This document shows, one piece after another, positions 1 to 9,960 of a DNA stretch of 64,000 bases. Source of the DNA: Xanthomonas sp. 10-10 (GTDB taxonomy: Bacteria; Pseudomonadota; Gammaproteobacteria; Xanthomonadales; Xanthomonadaceae); the NCBI RefSeq assembly GCF_040182365.1, contig NZ_CP144460.1:2852001-2916000 (forward strand). The letters are read 5' to 3'. The notes below the pieces were generated by a model that did no database searches, had not been told where the DNA came from, and saw nothing but the letters and a program-made list of their open reading frames with translations. Position 1 is the stretch's first letter, and each line of letters opens with the position of its first letter. A program made the translations under genes and the position numbers.

Positions 1-236
1 CAGCCTGACCACGCCGCATGGCATTGCGCAGCACCGACTGCGCACGCAGTGAGCAATGCAGCGTGATTGCCGTGGCATCCGCAAGGATCGACGCACCAAG
101 GCCCGGTCGCGTCCCTGCGCGAGTTCACCGGCGGCCCATTACTTGCGCCACGTCTCACACTGGATGCGGCATGATCCACACACATGGACGTGCCAAACCC
201 CTTCGTGTATTAAAGCCCGTCTCCAGGGAGCCGCGC

Positions 237-2306
237 ATGCAAAAAGGCAAAGATCTCACCCTCCGCCTGATGATCGTCGATGACAGCGTGGAGAGTGCCG
301 AGACCATCGTCACCGCGCTGCGCAACGGCGGCATCGCGGTACGTCCGTCGCGGCCGCAAAACCAGGAGGAACTGGCCAGCATGCTGTCGGGCCAGATCGA
401 TCTGGCCATCCAGGGCCAGGCCCAGCAGGTGCCGATGAGCGCGCTACAGGCGCAGATCGCCGGCAGCGGCAAGGACATTCCGATCATCCTGCTGGCCGAG
501 CGCATCGAGGAAAATGCAGTGGTCGAGGCCGCTGCGCATGGTATCCGTGCGATCGCGCTGCGCCAGCGTCCGGAACATCTGCTGGCCCTGGTGCGTTCGG
601 AGTGGGCCGACCTGCAGGCGCGTCGCGGCCTGCGCCGCATCGAAGCGCAGATGCGCGAAACCGAGCGGCGCTGCGATGCGCTGATCGCCTCCTCGCGCGA
701 CCCCATCGCCTACGTGCACGAAGGCATGCATATCCGCGCCAACGAGGCCTATCTGGAGATGTTCGGCTTCGAGTCGTTCGACGATGTCGAGGGCGTGTCG
801 TTGCTGGACATGATCGCCGCGCAATACGTGGACGACTTCAAGCAACTGCTCAAGGCCATGGCCAAGGGCGAGCCACCGCCGGCGCAGTACAAGGTCGACG
901 CACGCCGGCTGGAAGGCGACACCTTCCCGGCGACGATGGAATTTGCCACCGCCACGTATGAAGGCGAGCCATGCATCCAGGTGGTGTTCCGCCGCCGCGA
1001 GGAGTTCGACCCGGAACTGGCGCGCGAGGTCGAAGACCTGCGCCAGCGCGACCAGGTCACCGGCCTGCTCAACCGTCCCACCTTCATGGTGGCGCTGGAA
1101 CAGGCGGTGGCGCGCGCCGGCCGCAGCGAAGGCCAGTCCGGCTTCCTGCTGATCGAGCCGGATCACTACAGCCGCATCCTTCCCGAGATCGGCCTGGACT
1201 CGGCCGACGCCTTGATCGCGGCCATGGCCGCGCACGTGGCCGGCATCGTCGATGAGAGCGTAGTGGCTGCACGCTTCGGCGAGCACAGCTTTGCCCTGTT
1301 GCTGGACGGCAACTACGCACGCACCCACGCGCTGGCGGAAACGGTGCGCGATGCATTCGCGCAGCATGTTTTCAGCGTCGGCTCGCGCTCGGCCACGGTC
1401 ACGGTGAGCATTGGCGGCGTGCAGATCGGCGAAAAGATCGCCAGCATCGGCCAGGTGCTCAATCGCGGGACCGAAGCGGTGCGCACCACTGCCGAACTCG
1501 GCGGTAACGCGGTCAGCATCTACGACCCGGCCGCTGCCGACCGGGCCGAGGAAGAGCGCATCGAGCGTTGGGTCGCGCAGCTGCGCGAGGCGCTGGTCGG
1601 CGATGGGTTCCTGCTGCATTACCAGCCGGTGCTCAATCTGCAGGGCGAGCCGCTGGAGCTGTATCAGGCGTTCCTGCGCCTGGATCGCAACGGCGAGATG
1701 ATGTCGCCGAATGCCTTCATGGCCATCGCCGAAGAGCACGACCTGATCACCGAAATCGACCGCTGGGTGGTGGCGCGCGCCATCCGTCAGCTCGGCGAGC
1801 GGCAACGCGCGGGACACACCACGCACCTGCTGGTGCGCATCGGGCCGAACTCGTTCTCCGACCCGCAGATGATCGACACCATCCGCGAGCAGTTGGCGGT
1901 GTACGGCGTGCCGGGCGAGCGCCTGTGGTTGCAGACGCCCGAATCGAAGGTGTTTACGCATCTGCGTAATGCGCAACAGTTTCTGGCGGCGGTGTCGGCG
2001 ATGGGCTGCAAGGTCGGGCTGGAGCAGTTCGGTTCGGGCCTGGATTCGTTCCAGCTGCTCGCGCATTTCCAGCCGGCCTTCCTCAAACTGGACCGCGGCA
2101 TCACCGGCGACGTCGCCTCGGCCCGCGAGAGCCAGGAAAAGATCCGCGAAATCACCTCGCGCGCGCAGCCTGCCGGCATTTTGACCGTGGCCGAATTCGT
2201 GGCCGATGCGCAGTCGATGAGCAGCTTCTTCAGCGCGGGCGTGGATTATGTGCAGGGAGATTTCGTCGCACCCACCGGCCCGCTGATGAACTACGAATTC
2301 GGCTGA
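237..2306 (+). CDS. fimX: FimX-type GGDEF/EAL c-di-GMP receptor for type IV pili
   Basis: A 689-aa cytoplasmic protein. In order it has a receiver-like domain (about 1-125), a PAS domain (about 150-255), a GGDEF domain (about 270-420) and an EAL domain (about 435-689). Both catalytic signatures are degenerate: GGDEF reads FGEHS and the EAL triplet reads QAF. It should therefore bind c-di-GMP rather than make or break it, as known for Xanthomonas and Pseudomonas FimX, which link c-di-GMP to PilZ/PilB and pilus assembly. The start at 237 follows a GGAG-rich stretch and gives the usual length; a longer frame runs upstream to 18 but carries no family homology I recognise. The first 236 bases hold no gene I can support. 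A hairpin terminator follows. Confidence 0.92.
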   Translation: MQKGKDLTLRLMIVDDSVESAETIVTALRNGGIAVRPSRPQNQEELASMLSGQIDLAIQGQAQQVPMSALQAQIAGSGKDIPIILLAERIEENAVVEAAAHGIRAIALRQRPEHLLALVRSEWADLQARRGLRRIEAQMRETERRCDALIASSRDPIAYVHEGMHIRANEAYLEMFGFESFDDVEGVSLLDMIAAQYVDDFKQLLKAMAKGEPPPAQYKVDARRLEGDTFPATMEFATATYEGEPCIQVVFRRREEFDPELAREVEDLRQRDQVTGLLNRPTFMVALEQAVARAGRSEGQSGFLLIEPDHYSRILPEIGLDSADALIAAMAAHVAGIVDESVVAARFGEHSFALLLDGNYARTHALAETVRDAFAQHVFSVGSRSATVTVSIGGVQIGEKIASIGQVLNRGTEAVRTTAELGGNAVSIYDPAAADRAEEERIERWVAQLREALVGDGFLLHYQPVLNLQGEPLELYQAFLRLDRNGEMMSPNAFMAIAEEHDLITEIDRWVVARAIRQLGERQRAGHTTHLLVRIGPNSFSDPQMIDTIREQLAVYGVPGERLWLQTPESKVFTHLRNAQQFLAAVSAMGCKVGLEQFGSGLDSFQLLAHFQPAFLKLDRGITGDVASARESQEKIREITSRAQPAGILTVAEFVADAQSMSSFFSAGVDYVQGDFVAPTGPLMNYEFG

Positions 2307-2330
2307 TCCAACCGAAAGCCGGTCACACAG

Positions 2331-2370
2331 GACAACAAAAAACCCGCAATGCGCGGGTTCTTTGTTGTCT
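2331..2370. terminator. Long hairpin terminator between fimX and htpX
   Basis: GACAACAAA (2331-2339) pairs with TTTGTTGTC (2361-2369), and inside it AACCCGC (2341-2347) pairs with GCGGGTT (2353-2359). The A and T tracts on either side of the GC core make it usable from both directions, ending fimX on the plus strand and possibly htpX on the minus strand. Confidence 0.85.
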
Positions 2371-2534
2371 TTCAACCCGATACCTGGTCGGCTGGTTTCC
2401 GACCAGTCCATGCAGCGGGCACTGTTTGGCTGAACCCGGGCGGCGCGCTCCTGTAGCCATTGCACCAATGACCGATGCTGATTGCTGCAGCGGCTTCCGC
2501 ATCACACGGAGCCGCCGCGATCTTGCGGTGCCGC

Positions 2535-3413
2535 TTACAGTGCCGCAGCATTGGCCGCCCGCAGCGCGGTGATGCGCTCGGTCAGCGGCGGGTGGCTCAG
2601 GAACAGGCGACGCAAGCCGTCGCCGACGCCACCGGAGATGCCGAACGCCTGCACCTGCGAGGGCAAGCTGCTCTGGCCATGGTTGAGCGACAGCCGCTCC
2701 AGCGCGGCGATCATCTTGTTGCGTCCGGCCAGCTGCGCGCCACCGGCGTCGGCGCGGAACTCGCGACGGCGCGAGAACCACATCGCGATCATGGTCGCGA
2801 ACATGCCGAGCACCATCTCCAGCGCGAACACGATGATGTAGTACGCAAAGCCGCGGCCGCCCTCGCGGTTGCCCGACAGGGCGCTGTCGATGACGCCGCC
2901 GACCACACGCGCCAATACGATCACGAAGGTATTCAACACACCTTGCAGCAGCGCCATGGTCACCATGTCGCCATTGGCGACGTGGGCGATCTCGTGGCCG
3001 AGCACTGCCTCGGCTTCGTCCTGGCTCATGTTCTGCAGCAGCCCGGTGGAGACCGCGACCAACGCATTGTTGCGATTGGCGCCGGTCGCGAAGGCATTGA
3101 TTTCCGGGCCCTCGTAGATCGCTACTTCCGGCATGCCGATGCCGGCGGCCTGCGCCTGACGCCGCACCGTCTCCAGCAACCAGCGCTCGGTCGGTGTGCG
3201 CGGCTCGGTGATCACCTGCGCGCCGGTGCTGCGCTTGGCCATGAACTTGGACAGCAGCAACGAGACGAACGCGCCGCCGAAACCGAAAATGGCGCCCATC
3301 ACCAGCAGGCCGCTCATCTGTGCGGAATTGACGCCCAATACCGACATCACAATGCTGGCGAGGAACAACACCGCCAGGTTGGTCAGCAGGAACAGGAAAA
3401 TGCGGTTGAACAT
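2535..3413 (-). CDS. htpX: Protease HtpX (M48 membrane zinc metalloprotease)
   Basis: A 292-aa inner-membrane protease of the M48B family, expected length. The first 55 residues hold two membrane helices. The zinc site HEIAH is at residues 140-144, with the third ligand Glu in REFRAD near 222, and two further hydrophobic stretches lie around 150-210. HtpX degrades misfolded or damaged membrane proteins alongside FtsH and is usually stress-induced. It stands alone, divergent from gluQRS with about 97 bp between the start codons, and the hairpin at 2331-2370 lies downstream. Confidence 0.95.
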   Translation of the reverse strand: MFNRIFLFLLTNLAVLFLASIVMSVLGVNSAQMSGLLVMGAIFGFGGAFVSLLLSKFMAKRSTGAQVITEPRTPTERWLLETVRRQAQAAGIGMPEVAIYEGPEINAFATGANRNNALVAVSTGLLQNMSQDEAEAVLGHEIAHVANGDMVTMALLQGVLNTFVIVLARVVGGVIDSALSGNREGGRGFAYYIIVFALEMVLGMFATMIAMWFSRRREFRADAGGAQLAGRNKMIAALERLSLNHGQSSLPSQVQAFGISGGVGDGLRRLFLSHPPLTERITALRAANAAAL

Positions 3414-3510
3414 GACGCGCTTGCTCCACTCATCGGGGGTGACCTGCTGCGGATCTGCGGCCGTCGCGGCTTGAAATCAAGCAAGCACCTGACCGACGAT
3501 TCAGCTGTCT

Positions 3511-4410
3511 ATGCCACAGCCTCCCTACCGCGGCCGCTTCGCGCCCTCCCCGACCGGCCCCCTGCACTTCGGCTCGCTGCTGGCGGCATTCGGCAGTTGG
3601 TTGCTCGCCCGTCATGCCGGTGGGCAGTGGTGCGTGCGCATCGAGGACATCGACCCGCCACGCGCCGAGCCGGACGCGTCCGAACGCCAGCTGCGCAGCC
3701 TGGCCGCGTTCGGGCTGACATCCGACCTGCCGGTGATCCGGCAATCGGACCGCGATGCGCACTACAACGACGCAATCGCCACACTGCTGGTGAGCGGGCT
3801 GGCGTTCGAATGCAGCTGCAGTCGCGCCGATCTGGCCCGGATGGGCGGTATCCACCACACCTGCGTGGCGGCGCTGGGCGACCGGCGCGCGGTGCGCCTG
3901 CGCGTGCAGCCTCAGGACCCGGTCGGCTTCGACGATGCGCTACAAGGCCACGTACGGCAGGACGTCTACGCCGACGTCGGCGATGTCGTGCTGCGTCGCG
4001 CCGATGGCTACTGGGCTTACCAGTTGGCGGTGGTGGTGGACGATGCTGCGCAGGGCATCACCGATGTCGTACGCGGCGCGGACCTGCTCGACTCCACCCC
4101 GCGCCAACTCCTGCTGCAACGCGCCCTGGACTTGCCCCAGCCACGCTACCTGCACCTGCCGCTGATCCTGGATGCCGATGGCCGCAAATTATCCAAATCG
4201 CACGGCGCGCCCGCACTGGACGATACCGACCCGTTGCCGGCGCTGCATGCCGCCTGGCAGGCGCTGGGCCAGCCGCCGTCGGCCCTGCCGCAGCAGGCAG
4301 GCATCGATGCGTTGCTGCGGCGTGCCGTGCAGCATTTTTCGCCCGAGCTGCTGCCGCGCACCGCCACCCTGGGCAGCGATGGGCGCGCATCGCAGCCCGG
4401 GCGTGACTAG
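3511..4410 (+). CDS. gluQRS: Glutamyl-Q tRNA(Asp) synthetase
   Basis: A 299-aa paralogue of the glutamyl-tRNA synthetase catalytic core without the anticodon-binding domain. It activates glutamate and attaches it to queuosine at position 34 of tRNA(Asp). The class I signatures are visible: the HIGH-like segment PSPTGPLHFGS (13-22) and the KMSKS-like KLSKSHG. Cys101, Cys103 and Cys118 fit the zinc-binding positions of E. coli YadB. It is followed 84 bp later by phbB on the same strand. The queuosine-pathway gene queG lies 9 kb away in this window, a thematic link only. Confidence 0.94.
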   Translation: MPQPPYRGRFAPSPTGPLHFGSLLAAFGSWLLARHAGGQWCVRIEDIDPPRAEPDASERQLRSLAAFGLTSDLPVIRQSDRDAHYNDAIATLLVSGLAFECSCSRADLARMGGIHHTCVAALGDRRAVRLRVQPQDPVGFDDALQGHVRQDVYADVGDVVLRRADGYWAYQLAVVVDDAAQGITDVVRGADLLDSTPRQLLLQRALDLPQPRYLHLPLILDADGRKLSKSHGAPALDDTDPLPALHAAWQALGQPPSALPQQAGIDALLRRAVQHFSPELLPRTATLGSDGRASQPGRD

Positions 4411-4494
4411 AATTGCGACCCAGCACCGGCATCCGGGCGCGGCGTCTGCGCCGGCACCCCGATCCCCCGGCCTTCCCCGCTTAATGGAGTCGTC

Positions 4495-5235
4495 ATGACA
4501 TCTCGCGTCGCATTGGTCACCGGCGGCACCGGCGGTATCGGTACCGCCATCTGCAAGCGCCTGGCCGACCAGGGCCACAAGGTGGCCAGCAACTTCCGCA
4601 ACGACGAAAAGGCGCGCGACTGGCAGCAGCGCATGCAGGCGCAGGGTTACGCATTTGCCCTGTTCCGTGGCGATGTGGCCTCCTCCGAGCACGCGCGCGC
4701 CCTGGTCGAGGAGGTGGAGGCCTCGCTGGGGCCGATCGAGATCCTGGTCAACAATGCCGGCATCACCCGCGACACCACCTTCCACCGCATGACCGCCGAG
4801 CAGTGGCACGACGTCATCAACACCAACCTCAATTCGGTGTTCAACGTCACCCGCCCGGTGATCGAAGGCATGCGCAAGCGCGGCTGGGGCCGGGTCATCC
4901 AGATCAGTTCCATCAACGGGCTCAAGGGCCAGTACGGCCAGGCCAATTACGCCGCGGCCAAGGCCGGCATGCACGGCTTCACCATTTCGCTGGCGCGCGA
5001 GAACGCCGCCTTCGGGGTCACCGTCAACACGGTCTCGCCCGGTTACGTGGCCACCGACATGGTCATGGCGGTGCCGGAAGAGGTCCGCGCCAAGATCGTG
5101 GCCGATATCCCCACCGGCCGGCTGGGCCGCCCGGAAGAGATCGCCTACGCGGTGGCATTCCTGGTGGCGGAAGAGGCTGCCTGGATCACCGGCTCCAATC
5201 TGGACATCAACGGTGGCCACCACATGGGCTGGTAA
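4495..5235 (+). CDS. phbB: Acetoacetyl-CoA reductase (PhbB/PhaB)
   Basis: A 246-aa short-chain dehydrogenase that reduces acetoacetyl-CoA to 3-hydroxybutyryl-CoA with NADPH, the second step of polyhydroxybutyrate synthesis. The nucleotide-binding motif TGGTGGIG is at 9-16, NNAG at 86-89, and the catalytic Ser139, Tyr152 and Lys156 are all present. The C-terminus (NGGHHMGW) is typical of PhaB rather than FabG. An AATGGAG ribosome site precedes the ATG. The next gene is the PHB regulator phaR, which supports the assignment; no PHA synthase gene lies nearby in this window. Confidence 0.92.
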   Translation: MTSRVALVTGGTGGIGTAICKRLADQGHKVASNFRNDEKARDWQQRMQAQGYAFALFRGDVASSEHARALVEEVEASLGPIEILVNNAGITRDTTFHRMTAEQWHDVINTNLNSVFNVTRPVIEGMRKRGWGRVIQISSINGLKGQYGQANYAAAKAGMHGFTISLARENAAFGVTVNTVSPGYVATDMVMAVPEEVRAKIVADIPTGRLGRPEEIAYAVAFLVAEEAAWITGSNLDINGGHHMGW

Positions 5236-5394
5236 CGTTTGCTGCAACTTTGCGGTGCAGCATGGATTTTGGATAAAAACCATGCTGCGCAACATTTTTA
5301 ATGTGTCCGCTTAAGCAAATAAGGCCGTTTGGCTGTTGCAACCGCTGCTGCGCTGCGCCATCCTGCGCGCACTATCAGTGTGAGTGAACGTTCC

Positions 5395-5964
5395 ATGGCC
5401 GGACTTCGCATCATCAAGAAGTATCCCAATCGCCGTCTCTACGACACCGAGATTTCCAGCTATATCACCATCGAAGATGTGCGTCAGTTGATCATCGACG
5501 GCGAGGAGTTCGAAGTCCGCGATGCCAAGAGTGGCGAAGATTTAAGTCGTGCCGTCTTGCTGCAGATCATCGCCGACCGCGAACAGGACGGCGAGCCGAT
5601 GCTCTCCACCCAGTTGCTGAGCCAGATCATCCGCTTCTACGGGGACTCGCTGCAGGGCTTCATGGGTAATTACCTGGAACGCAGCATGCAGGTGTTCCTG
5701 GACCAGCAGCAGCAGTTCCGCCAGCAGATGGGCAACCTGCTCGGGCAGACCCCGTGGGCGATGATGAACCAGCTCACCGAGCGCAACCTGGAGTTGTGGC
5801 AGGAATTCCAGCGCAACTTCGGCGCCGGTTTCGGTCGTCCGGGCGGCCCCGGCACGCCGCCGACGCCGCCTGGCGCCGGCAGCATGGGCAGTGGCCCGAT
5901 GGGCACCGGCACGCACGGTGGCGCATCAAGCAGCACCACCGGCAAGGCACGCAACCGCGGATGA
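5395..5964 (+). CDS. phaR: Polyhydroxyalkanoate synthesis regulator PhaR
   Basis: A 189-aa DNA-binding repressor. The conserved N-terminal PHB/PHA-accumulation domain (residues 4-64, starting with the signature IIKKYPNRRLYDT) is followed by a granule-associated PHB_acc domain, a Gln-rich segment (QQQQFRQQ) and a Gly/Pro-rich tail. PhaR represses phasin and PHB genes and is released when it binds polymer. ATG at 5395 is chosen because the family normally starts a few residues before the IIKKYPNRR segment. An in-frame GTG at 5380 is possible, and neither start has a strong ribosome site. Its place directly after phbB fits. Confidence 0.9.
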   Translation: MAGLRIIKKYPNRRLYDTEISSYITIEDVRQLIIDGEEFEVRDAKSGEDLSRAVLLQIIADREQDGEPMLSTQLLSQIIRFYGDSLQGFMGNYLERSMQVFLDQQQQFRQQMGNLLGQTPWAMMNQLTERNLELWQEFQRNFGAGFGRPGGPGTPPTPPGAGSMGSGPMGTGTHGGASSSTTGKARNRG

Positions 5965-5974
5965 GCTCGCTCCT

Positions 5975-6006
5975 CGCGCCTTCCAGCCTGCGTGGCTGGA
6001 GGCGCG
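5975..6006. terminator. Hairpin between convergent phaR and the TraB/GumN gene
   Basis: CGCGCC-T-TCCAGCC (5975-5988) pairs with GGCTGGA-GGCGCG (5994-6006) around a TGCGT loop with one bulged T. It sits between two converging genes and has no strong U-tract, so it may end transcription poorly or act mainly as a 3'-end stabiliser. Confidence 0.6.
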
Positions 6007-6019
6007 ACCAGACGCTTGA

Positions 6020-6982
6020 TTAGTGGCCGGCCTGCTGCGCGCAGGCCGAGCAGATCCGCTGCACGTGGTAGCCACGCGCACGCAAGCGCTCCACGACTCC
6101 GTCGTTGCCCAAAAGATGCAGGGCGCCCACCACCACCAGGGTGGTTCCACTGTGCTTGCCCAGCTGTTTTTCCAGCCGCGGCACCCAACGCGCATTGCGC
6201 TCGACGTTGATGTCCTGATACAGCGCCGGATACTGGCGGCGCATGTCTTCTGCCATCTGCGTCGATAGCGTGTGCACGTCGCCATCGCGCCAGGCCGCAT
6301 GCAGCCGACGCAGCTGATCGGTGGTATCGGCCTCGTCCAGCGCCTCTTCCAGCAGCTGATGCTGCTCGGTGGGCGACATGCCATCCAGCAGGGCGATCTG
6401 TTCTTCGGCGCGCTCCAGGCCGTCGGCGGGCTTGCCCCTGGCCTGCGCCTGATCCATCAGGTAATGATCCAGGCCCGCGTTCGGCTCCATGCCTTGCCGG
6501 GTCATTTCGGCCAGGCTGACCGACAGTGCGACGAACCACGGTTTGAGCGACTGCAAGGCATCGATCGACATGCCGTACTTGCGCGCGTAGGCACTGAGTG
6601 CCTGCCAGGTCTTTGCATCCAGCACATCCTGCAGAGTGCGACCATCGGTGCGTCGTGCCACTTGCAGCATGCGGGTGGCCAGCTGCGGCGATTGCGCATC
6701 GGCCGGCGGCAGCTCGAACAGCAGACGGTCGGCCTTGGCGAATGCCTGCATCACATCCGGGGAAAGCGGGTAATCGCTGGGTTTGAGCACGTGGAACGAG
6801 CCCAGCAGGTAGAGCGTGCCGCCCTTGCCATCGACCTTCCACAGCAGCGGCACCGGCGGGCCGGCAGGCGCCCGGTCGGCACCACGCGCCCAGGCCGGTG
6901 CCATCGCCCCACCCCACAGCGCCAGACCGATCATCGCCCCGCCGCACCACGCGGCAACACGCGCGCGCAGGCGCAGGCTCAT
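6020..6982 (-). CDS. TraB/GumN family exported protein
   Basis: A 320-aa protein with an N-terminal signal sequence (hydrophobic stretch about 12-32, then Ala-rich cleavage region) and one TraB/GumN domain. The domain's first block LYLLGSFHVLKPSDYPL and its last block VVVGALHLLGNDGVV, each with its conserved glycine and histidine, are present, so the fold looks intact. The family resembles Tiki-type metalloproteases, but the activity of bacterial members is not settled. ATG 6982 is preferred because GAGAGGTG lies just upstream; an in-frame GTG at 7006 has none. It begins 33 bp after the DUF1684 gene and probably ends that operon. Confidence 0.85.
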   Translation of the reverse strand: MSLRLRARVAAWCGGAMIGLALWGGAMAPAWARGADRAPAGPPVPLLWKVDGKGGTLYLLGSFHVLKPSDYPLSPDVMQAFAKADRLLFELPPADAQSPQLATRMLQVARRTDGRTLQDVLDAKTWQALSAYARKYGMSIDALQSLKPWFVALSVSLAEMTRQGMEPNAGLDHYLMDQAQARGKPADGLERAEEQIALLDGMSPTEQHQLLEEALDEADTTDQLRRLHAAWRDGDVHTLSTQMAEDMRRQYPALYQDINVERNARWVPRLEKQLGKHSGTTLVVVGALHLLGNDGVVERLRARGYHVQRICSACAQQAGH

Positions 6983-7015
6983 CGCATCACCTCTCACCGG
7001 GTCCACCTCATCACG

Positions 7016-7951
7016 TCAGTGCGGCACCTTGTAGGTTTTCTCGCCGGCCGTAACCGCCAGGTCGATCCGGTTTTCCGGCGGCGGCAACGGGCAGGTTGCA
7101 AAGGGGGTAAACGCGCAGGGCGGGTTGTAGGCGCGATTGAAGTCCACCACGACATGACCGGACGCATCCGGCACGTCCAGATCCAGGAAGCGCCCGGCCG
7201 GATAGCTGCCGTGCCCACTGGTGCGGTCGGCGAACACGACGAACGCCGGCCGCCCGGGTTCGCCGATCGTCTCCAGGCGATAGGTCTTGCCGTCGCGCTC
7301 GAATTCGACGGCACCGGCATTGGATTGCTCGCTGCTGATGCCGACGATGTCCACGATCGGAATGGTCTTGCCGACATCGTTGGGGACGTAGCGCGCGTCG
7401 ATGCGCCAGGAGGGATCTGTCGGCCAGTACTCCAGCCCGGCGAACTGGCTGCGCGATGGCGCGTCGGCATGCTTGACCCGCAGTGCGTATCGGTCGCCGC
7501 GATGGATCAGGCTGAGCACGCCCTTGCCATCGTCGAAATGGATCAACGTGGGCTGCGGGTCGCGATCGGACTGGAAGCGGATCCTGCTAGCCAGCGGCTT
7601 GCCACCCACGGTAAGCGCGGCGCCACGTTCGGGCACGAACCACACCGCCCCGCCCTCGCTGGACACCATGCCCATCTTCGGCGACCCGACCGCAAGCCGG
7701 ATGCCGCTATCGGCGCTACTGCCGATGTAATGCGCCTTCAGCGACAGCCAATGCAGACCGACCAGGCTGGTCCAGCCATCGGGGGCGCGCAGTTCGTTGA
7801 TCCGGCTTTCGCGCCAGGCGGCATTGTCGGCCAGAAATGTCTTGTCCAAGGCAACCGGTGCGGCCGGTGGCGGCGCATCGCGCCCACATCCGGCCAGCGT
7901 CGCTACCACCAGCATGCCGAGCAGCCAGCCCTTCCCCATGTGCACCGCCAT
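7016..7951 (-). CDS. DUF1684 lipoprotein
   Basis: A 311-aa predicted lipoprotein: the lipobox LAGC ends at Cys22 after a hydrophobic segment. The rest is a DUF1684 domain, seen in the FNRAYNPPCAF.PFATCPLPPPENRI block near the C-terminus. The biochemical role is unknown. The ATG at 7951 shares one base with the mutL stop (TGATG) and has CAGGGGGCGG just upstream, so translation is likely coupled to mutL. Longer starts would lie inside mutL. Confidence 0.85.
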   Translation of the reverse strand: MAVHMGKGWLLGMLVVATLAGCGRDAPPPAAPVALDKTFLADNAAWRESRINELRAPDGWTSLVGLHWLSLKAHYIGSSADSGIRLAVGSPKMGMVSSEGGAVWFVPERGAALTVGGKPLASRIRFQSDRDPQPTLIHFDDGKGVLSLIHRGDRYALRVKHADAPSRSQFAGLEYWPTDPSWRIDARYVPNDVGKTIPIVDIVGISSEQSNAGAVEFERDGKTYRLETIGEPGRPAFVVFADRTSGHGSYPAGRFLDLDVPDASGHVVVDFNRAYNPPCAFTPFATCPLPPPENRIDLAVTAGEKTYKVPH

Positions 7952-9822
7952 CACCGCCCCCTGAGAAACCAACGATCGATATCGCTCAGCGTAAACCGAG
8001 CCCAGGTGGGTCGGCCATGATTGCACTGACCCGAGCGCTCGGTGGCTTCCATATCGCGCAGCAAGGCGTTCATTTCCGGCACGGTGAGGCGACGGTTGGC
8101 GCGCACCGCGCCGTGGCAGGCCATGGTCGACAGCAGTTCGTCGCGCGCGCTGGCGATGCGGCGGCTCTGGCCGTGCTCGCGCAGGTCGCCAAGCACATCG
8201 CGCAGCAACGCCTCCGGCTCGGCATTGGCCAGCAAGGCCGGAATACTGCGGACGTGCAGCGATTGCGGGCCGGCGCGGGTGATCTCGAAGCCCAGGCTCG
8301 CCAGCGTCTCGGCTTCGCGTTCGGCGGTGTCGGCCTCGCGCTCACCCACTGCCAGCGTCATCGGCACCAGCAACGGCTGCGCATGCAGGCCGATGCTGTC
8401 GTGGGCGTTCTTGAGCCGCTCGTAGCCGATGCGTTCGTGCGCGGCATGCATGTCCACCACGATCAGGCCTTCGGCGTTCTCGGCCAGGATGTAGATGCCG
8501 TGCAATTGCGCCACCGCATAGCCCAGTGGCGGCACGCCGCTGTCTTCGGCCGTCGCTGGCAAACCGTCCCCGGAAAACTGCGGCACGCTGGCGGACTGCT
8601 GCGCATGGCCCGACGACGGCGCATACAACGCGCTATAGGCTGCGCGCGCTTCGTCCACACGCAGGCCCAATGGCGTCTGCGAGGGCGTCCAGTTGGCGTA
8701 GCTGCCCGAGCCGCCGCCACTGCCGGATGCGCCGGCATGGGTTGCGGAACCGCCGCCAACGAGGTTGCCCATTCCGCCAGCAGCCGCGTAGCCGGCGCCA
8801 TCGCTGCCGATGCTGTTGGGCGTGGCGCCGGCGCGCGTCTGTGCCAGCGCATCCTGCAAGGTGCGATAGACGAAGTCGTGAATCAGCCGCGCTTCGCGGA
8901 AACGCACCTCGTGCTTGGCCGGGTGCACGTTGACGTCCACGCGCGCCGGGTCCAGCTCGAGAAACAGCACGTACGCAGGCTGGCGGCCATGGAACAGCAC
9001 GTCGCCGTAGGCCATCTTGACCGCATGCGCCACGCTGCGATCGCGCACCGAGCGGCCGTTGACGTAGAGATATTGCTGGTCGGTACTGGCCCGCGAGTAA
9101 TGCGGTTGCGCGACCCAGCCATGCAGCCGCAGGCCGGCGCCGCTGTGATCCACACGCAAGGCCTGCCGCGCGAAGTCCTCGCCCAAGGTTTCGCCCAGCC
9201 GCGCATCCGAATACAGATCGCCTGGCTTGTAGCGGCGCGACGGTTTGCCGTTGTGCGCCACGCGCAATTCCACATCCGGGCGCGCCAATGCCAACGAGCG
9301 CAGCCACTCTTCGATATGCCCGAGCTCGGTACGCTCGGCACGCAGAAACTTGCGCCGTGCCGGCACGTTGAAGAACAACTCGCGCACTTCCACCGTGGTA
9401 CCGGGCGCATGCGCGTGCGGTGTCACCTCGCCAAGCCGCCCGCCTTCGATCTGCAGCGCCGAGCCGTGTTCGGCATCGTGCCGGCGCGAGATCAGCGTAA
9501 AGCGGCTGACCGAGGCGATCGAAGGCAAGGCTTCGCCGCGGAAGCCGAGCGTGGCGACGGTTTCCAGATCGTCCAGCGAGGCGATCTTGCTGGTGGCATG
9601 CCGCGATACCGCCAACGGCAGCTCATCGGGCGTAATGCCACCGCCGTTGTCGCGGATGCGGATCAGGCGCACGCCCCCCTCTTCCAGATCGATGTCCACG
9701 CGGGTGGCACCGGCATCGAGGGCGTTTTCGACCAGTTCCTTGACCACCGACGCGGGACGCTCGACGACCTCGCCGGCAGCGATCTGGTTGATCAGGATCT
9801 CGGGCAACTGACGGATCGCCAT
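7951..9822 (-). CDS. mutL: DNA mismatch repair protein MutL
   Basis: A 623-aa GHKL ATPase that couples MutS mismatch recognition to strand incision. The N-terminal ATPase motifs are intact: [11 protein letters not shown] (29-39), DNGGGI and GFRGEAL. A Gly/Ser/Ala-rich linker (about 350-410) leads to the C-terminal dimerisation domain. That domain contains DMHAAHE....E near residue 457, matching the DQHA(X)2E(X)4E endonuclease motif of MutL proteins from bacteria that lack MutH. It lies in the conserved nnr-tsaE-amidase-mutL order, 138 bp after amiC. Confidence 0.96.
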   Translation of the reverse strand: MAIRQLPEILINQIAAGEVVERPASVVKELVENALDAGATRVDIDLEEGGVRLIRIRDNGGGITPDELPLAVSRHATSKIASLDDLETVATLGFRGEALPSIASVSRFTLISRRHDAEHGSALQIEGGRLGEVTPHAHAPGTTVEVRELFFNVPARRKFLRAERTELGHIEEWLRSLALARPDVELRVAHNGKPSRRYKPGDLYSDARLGETLGEDFARQALRVDHSGAGLRLHGWVAQPHYSRASTDQQYLYVNGRSVRDRSVAHAVKMAYGDVLFHGRQPAYVLFLELDPARVDVNVHPAKHEVRFREARLIHDFVYRTLQDALAQTRAGATPNSIGSDGAGYAAAGGMGNLVGGGSATHAGASGSGGGSGSYANWTPSQTPLGLRVDEARAAYSALYAPSSGHAQQSASVPQFSGDGLPATAEDSGVPPLGYAVAQLHGIYILAENAEGLIVVDMHAAHERIGYERLKNAHDSIGLHAQPLLVPMTLAVGEREADTAEREAETLASLGFEITRAGPQSLHVRSIPALLANAEPEALLRDVLGDLREHGQSRRIASARDELLSTMACHGAVRANRRLTVPEMNALLRDMEATERSGQCNHGRPTWARFTLSDIDRWFLRGR

Positions 9823-9960
9823 CAGCGCGCGCTTGAGCGCTGGCAGCGCAAAACAGGGTGGATGTCGGGGGTGGCAGGCAAGACGAACGTCGGCACGGCA
9901 ATCCGGCGGCGCGCAGGCGCCGTCGCTCAGGGAATCAGTGCGGAATGATAGCCGAGCGGG

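Noticed and set aside
444-2468. A 674-codon minus-strand frame opposite fimX
   Set aside because: FimX has a clear domain order on the other strand; the antisense peptide has no recognisable features.
2475-4406. A 640-codon plus-strand frame over htpX and gluQRS
   Set aside because: It is antisense to htpX and out of frame with gluQRS. Composition (Arg/His/Gln-rich) is typical of shadow frames in GC-rich DNA.
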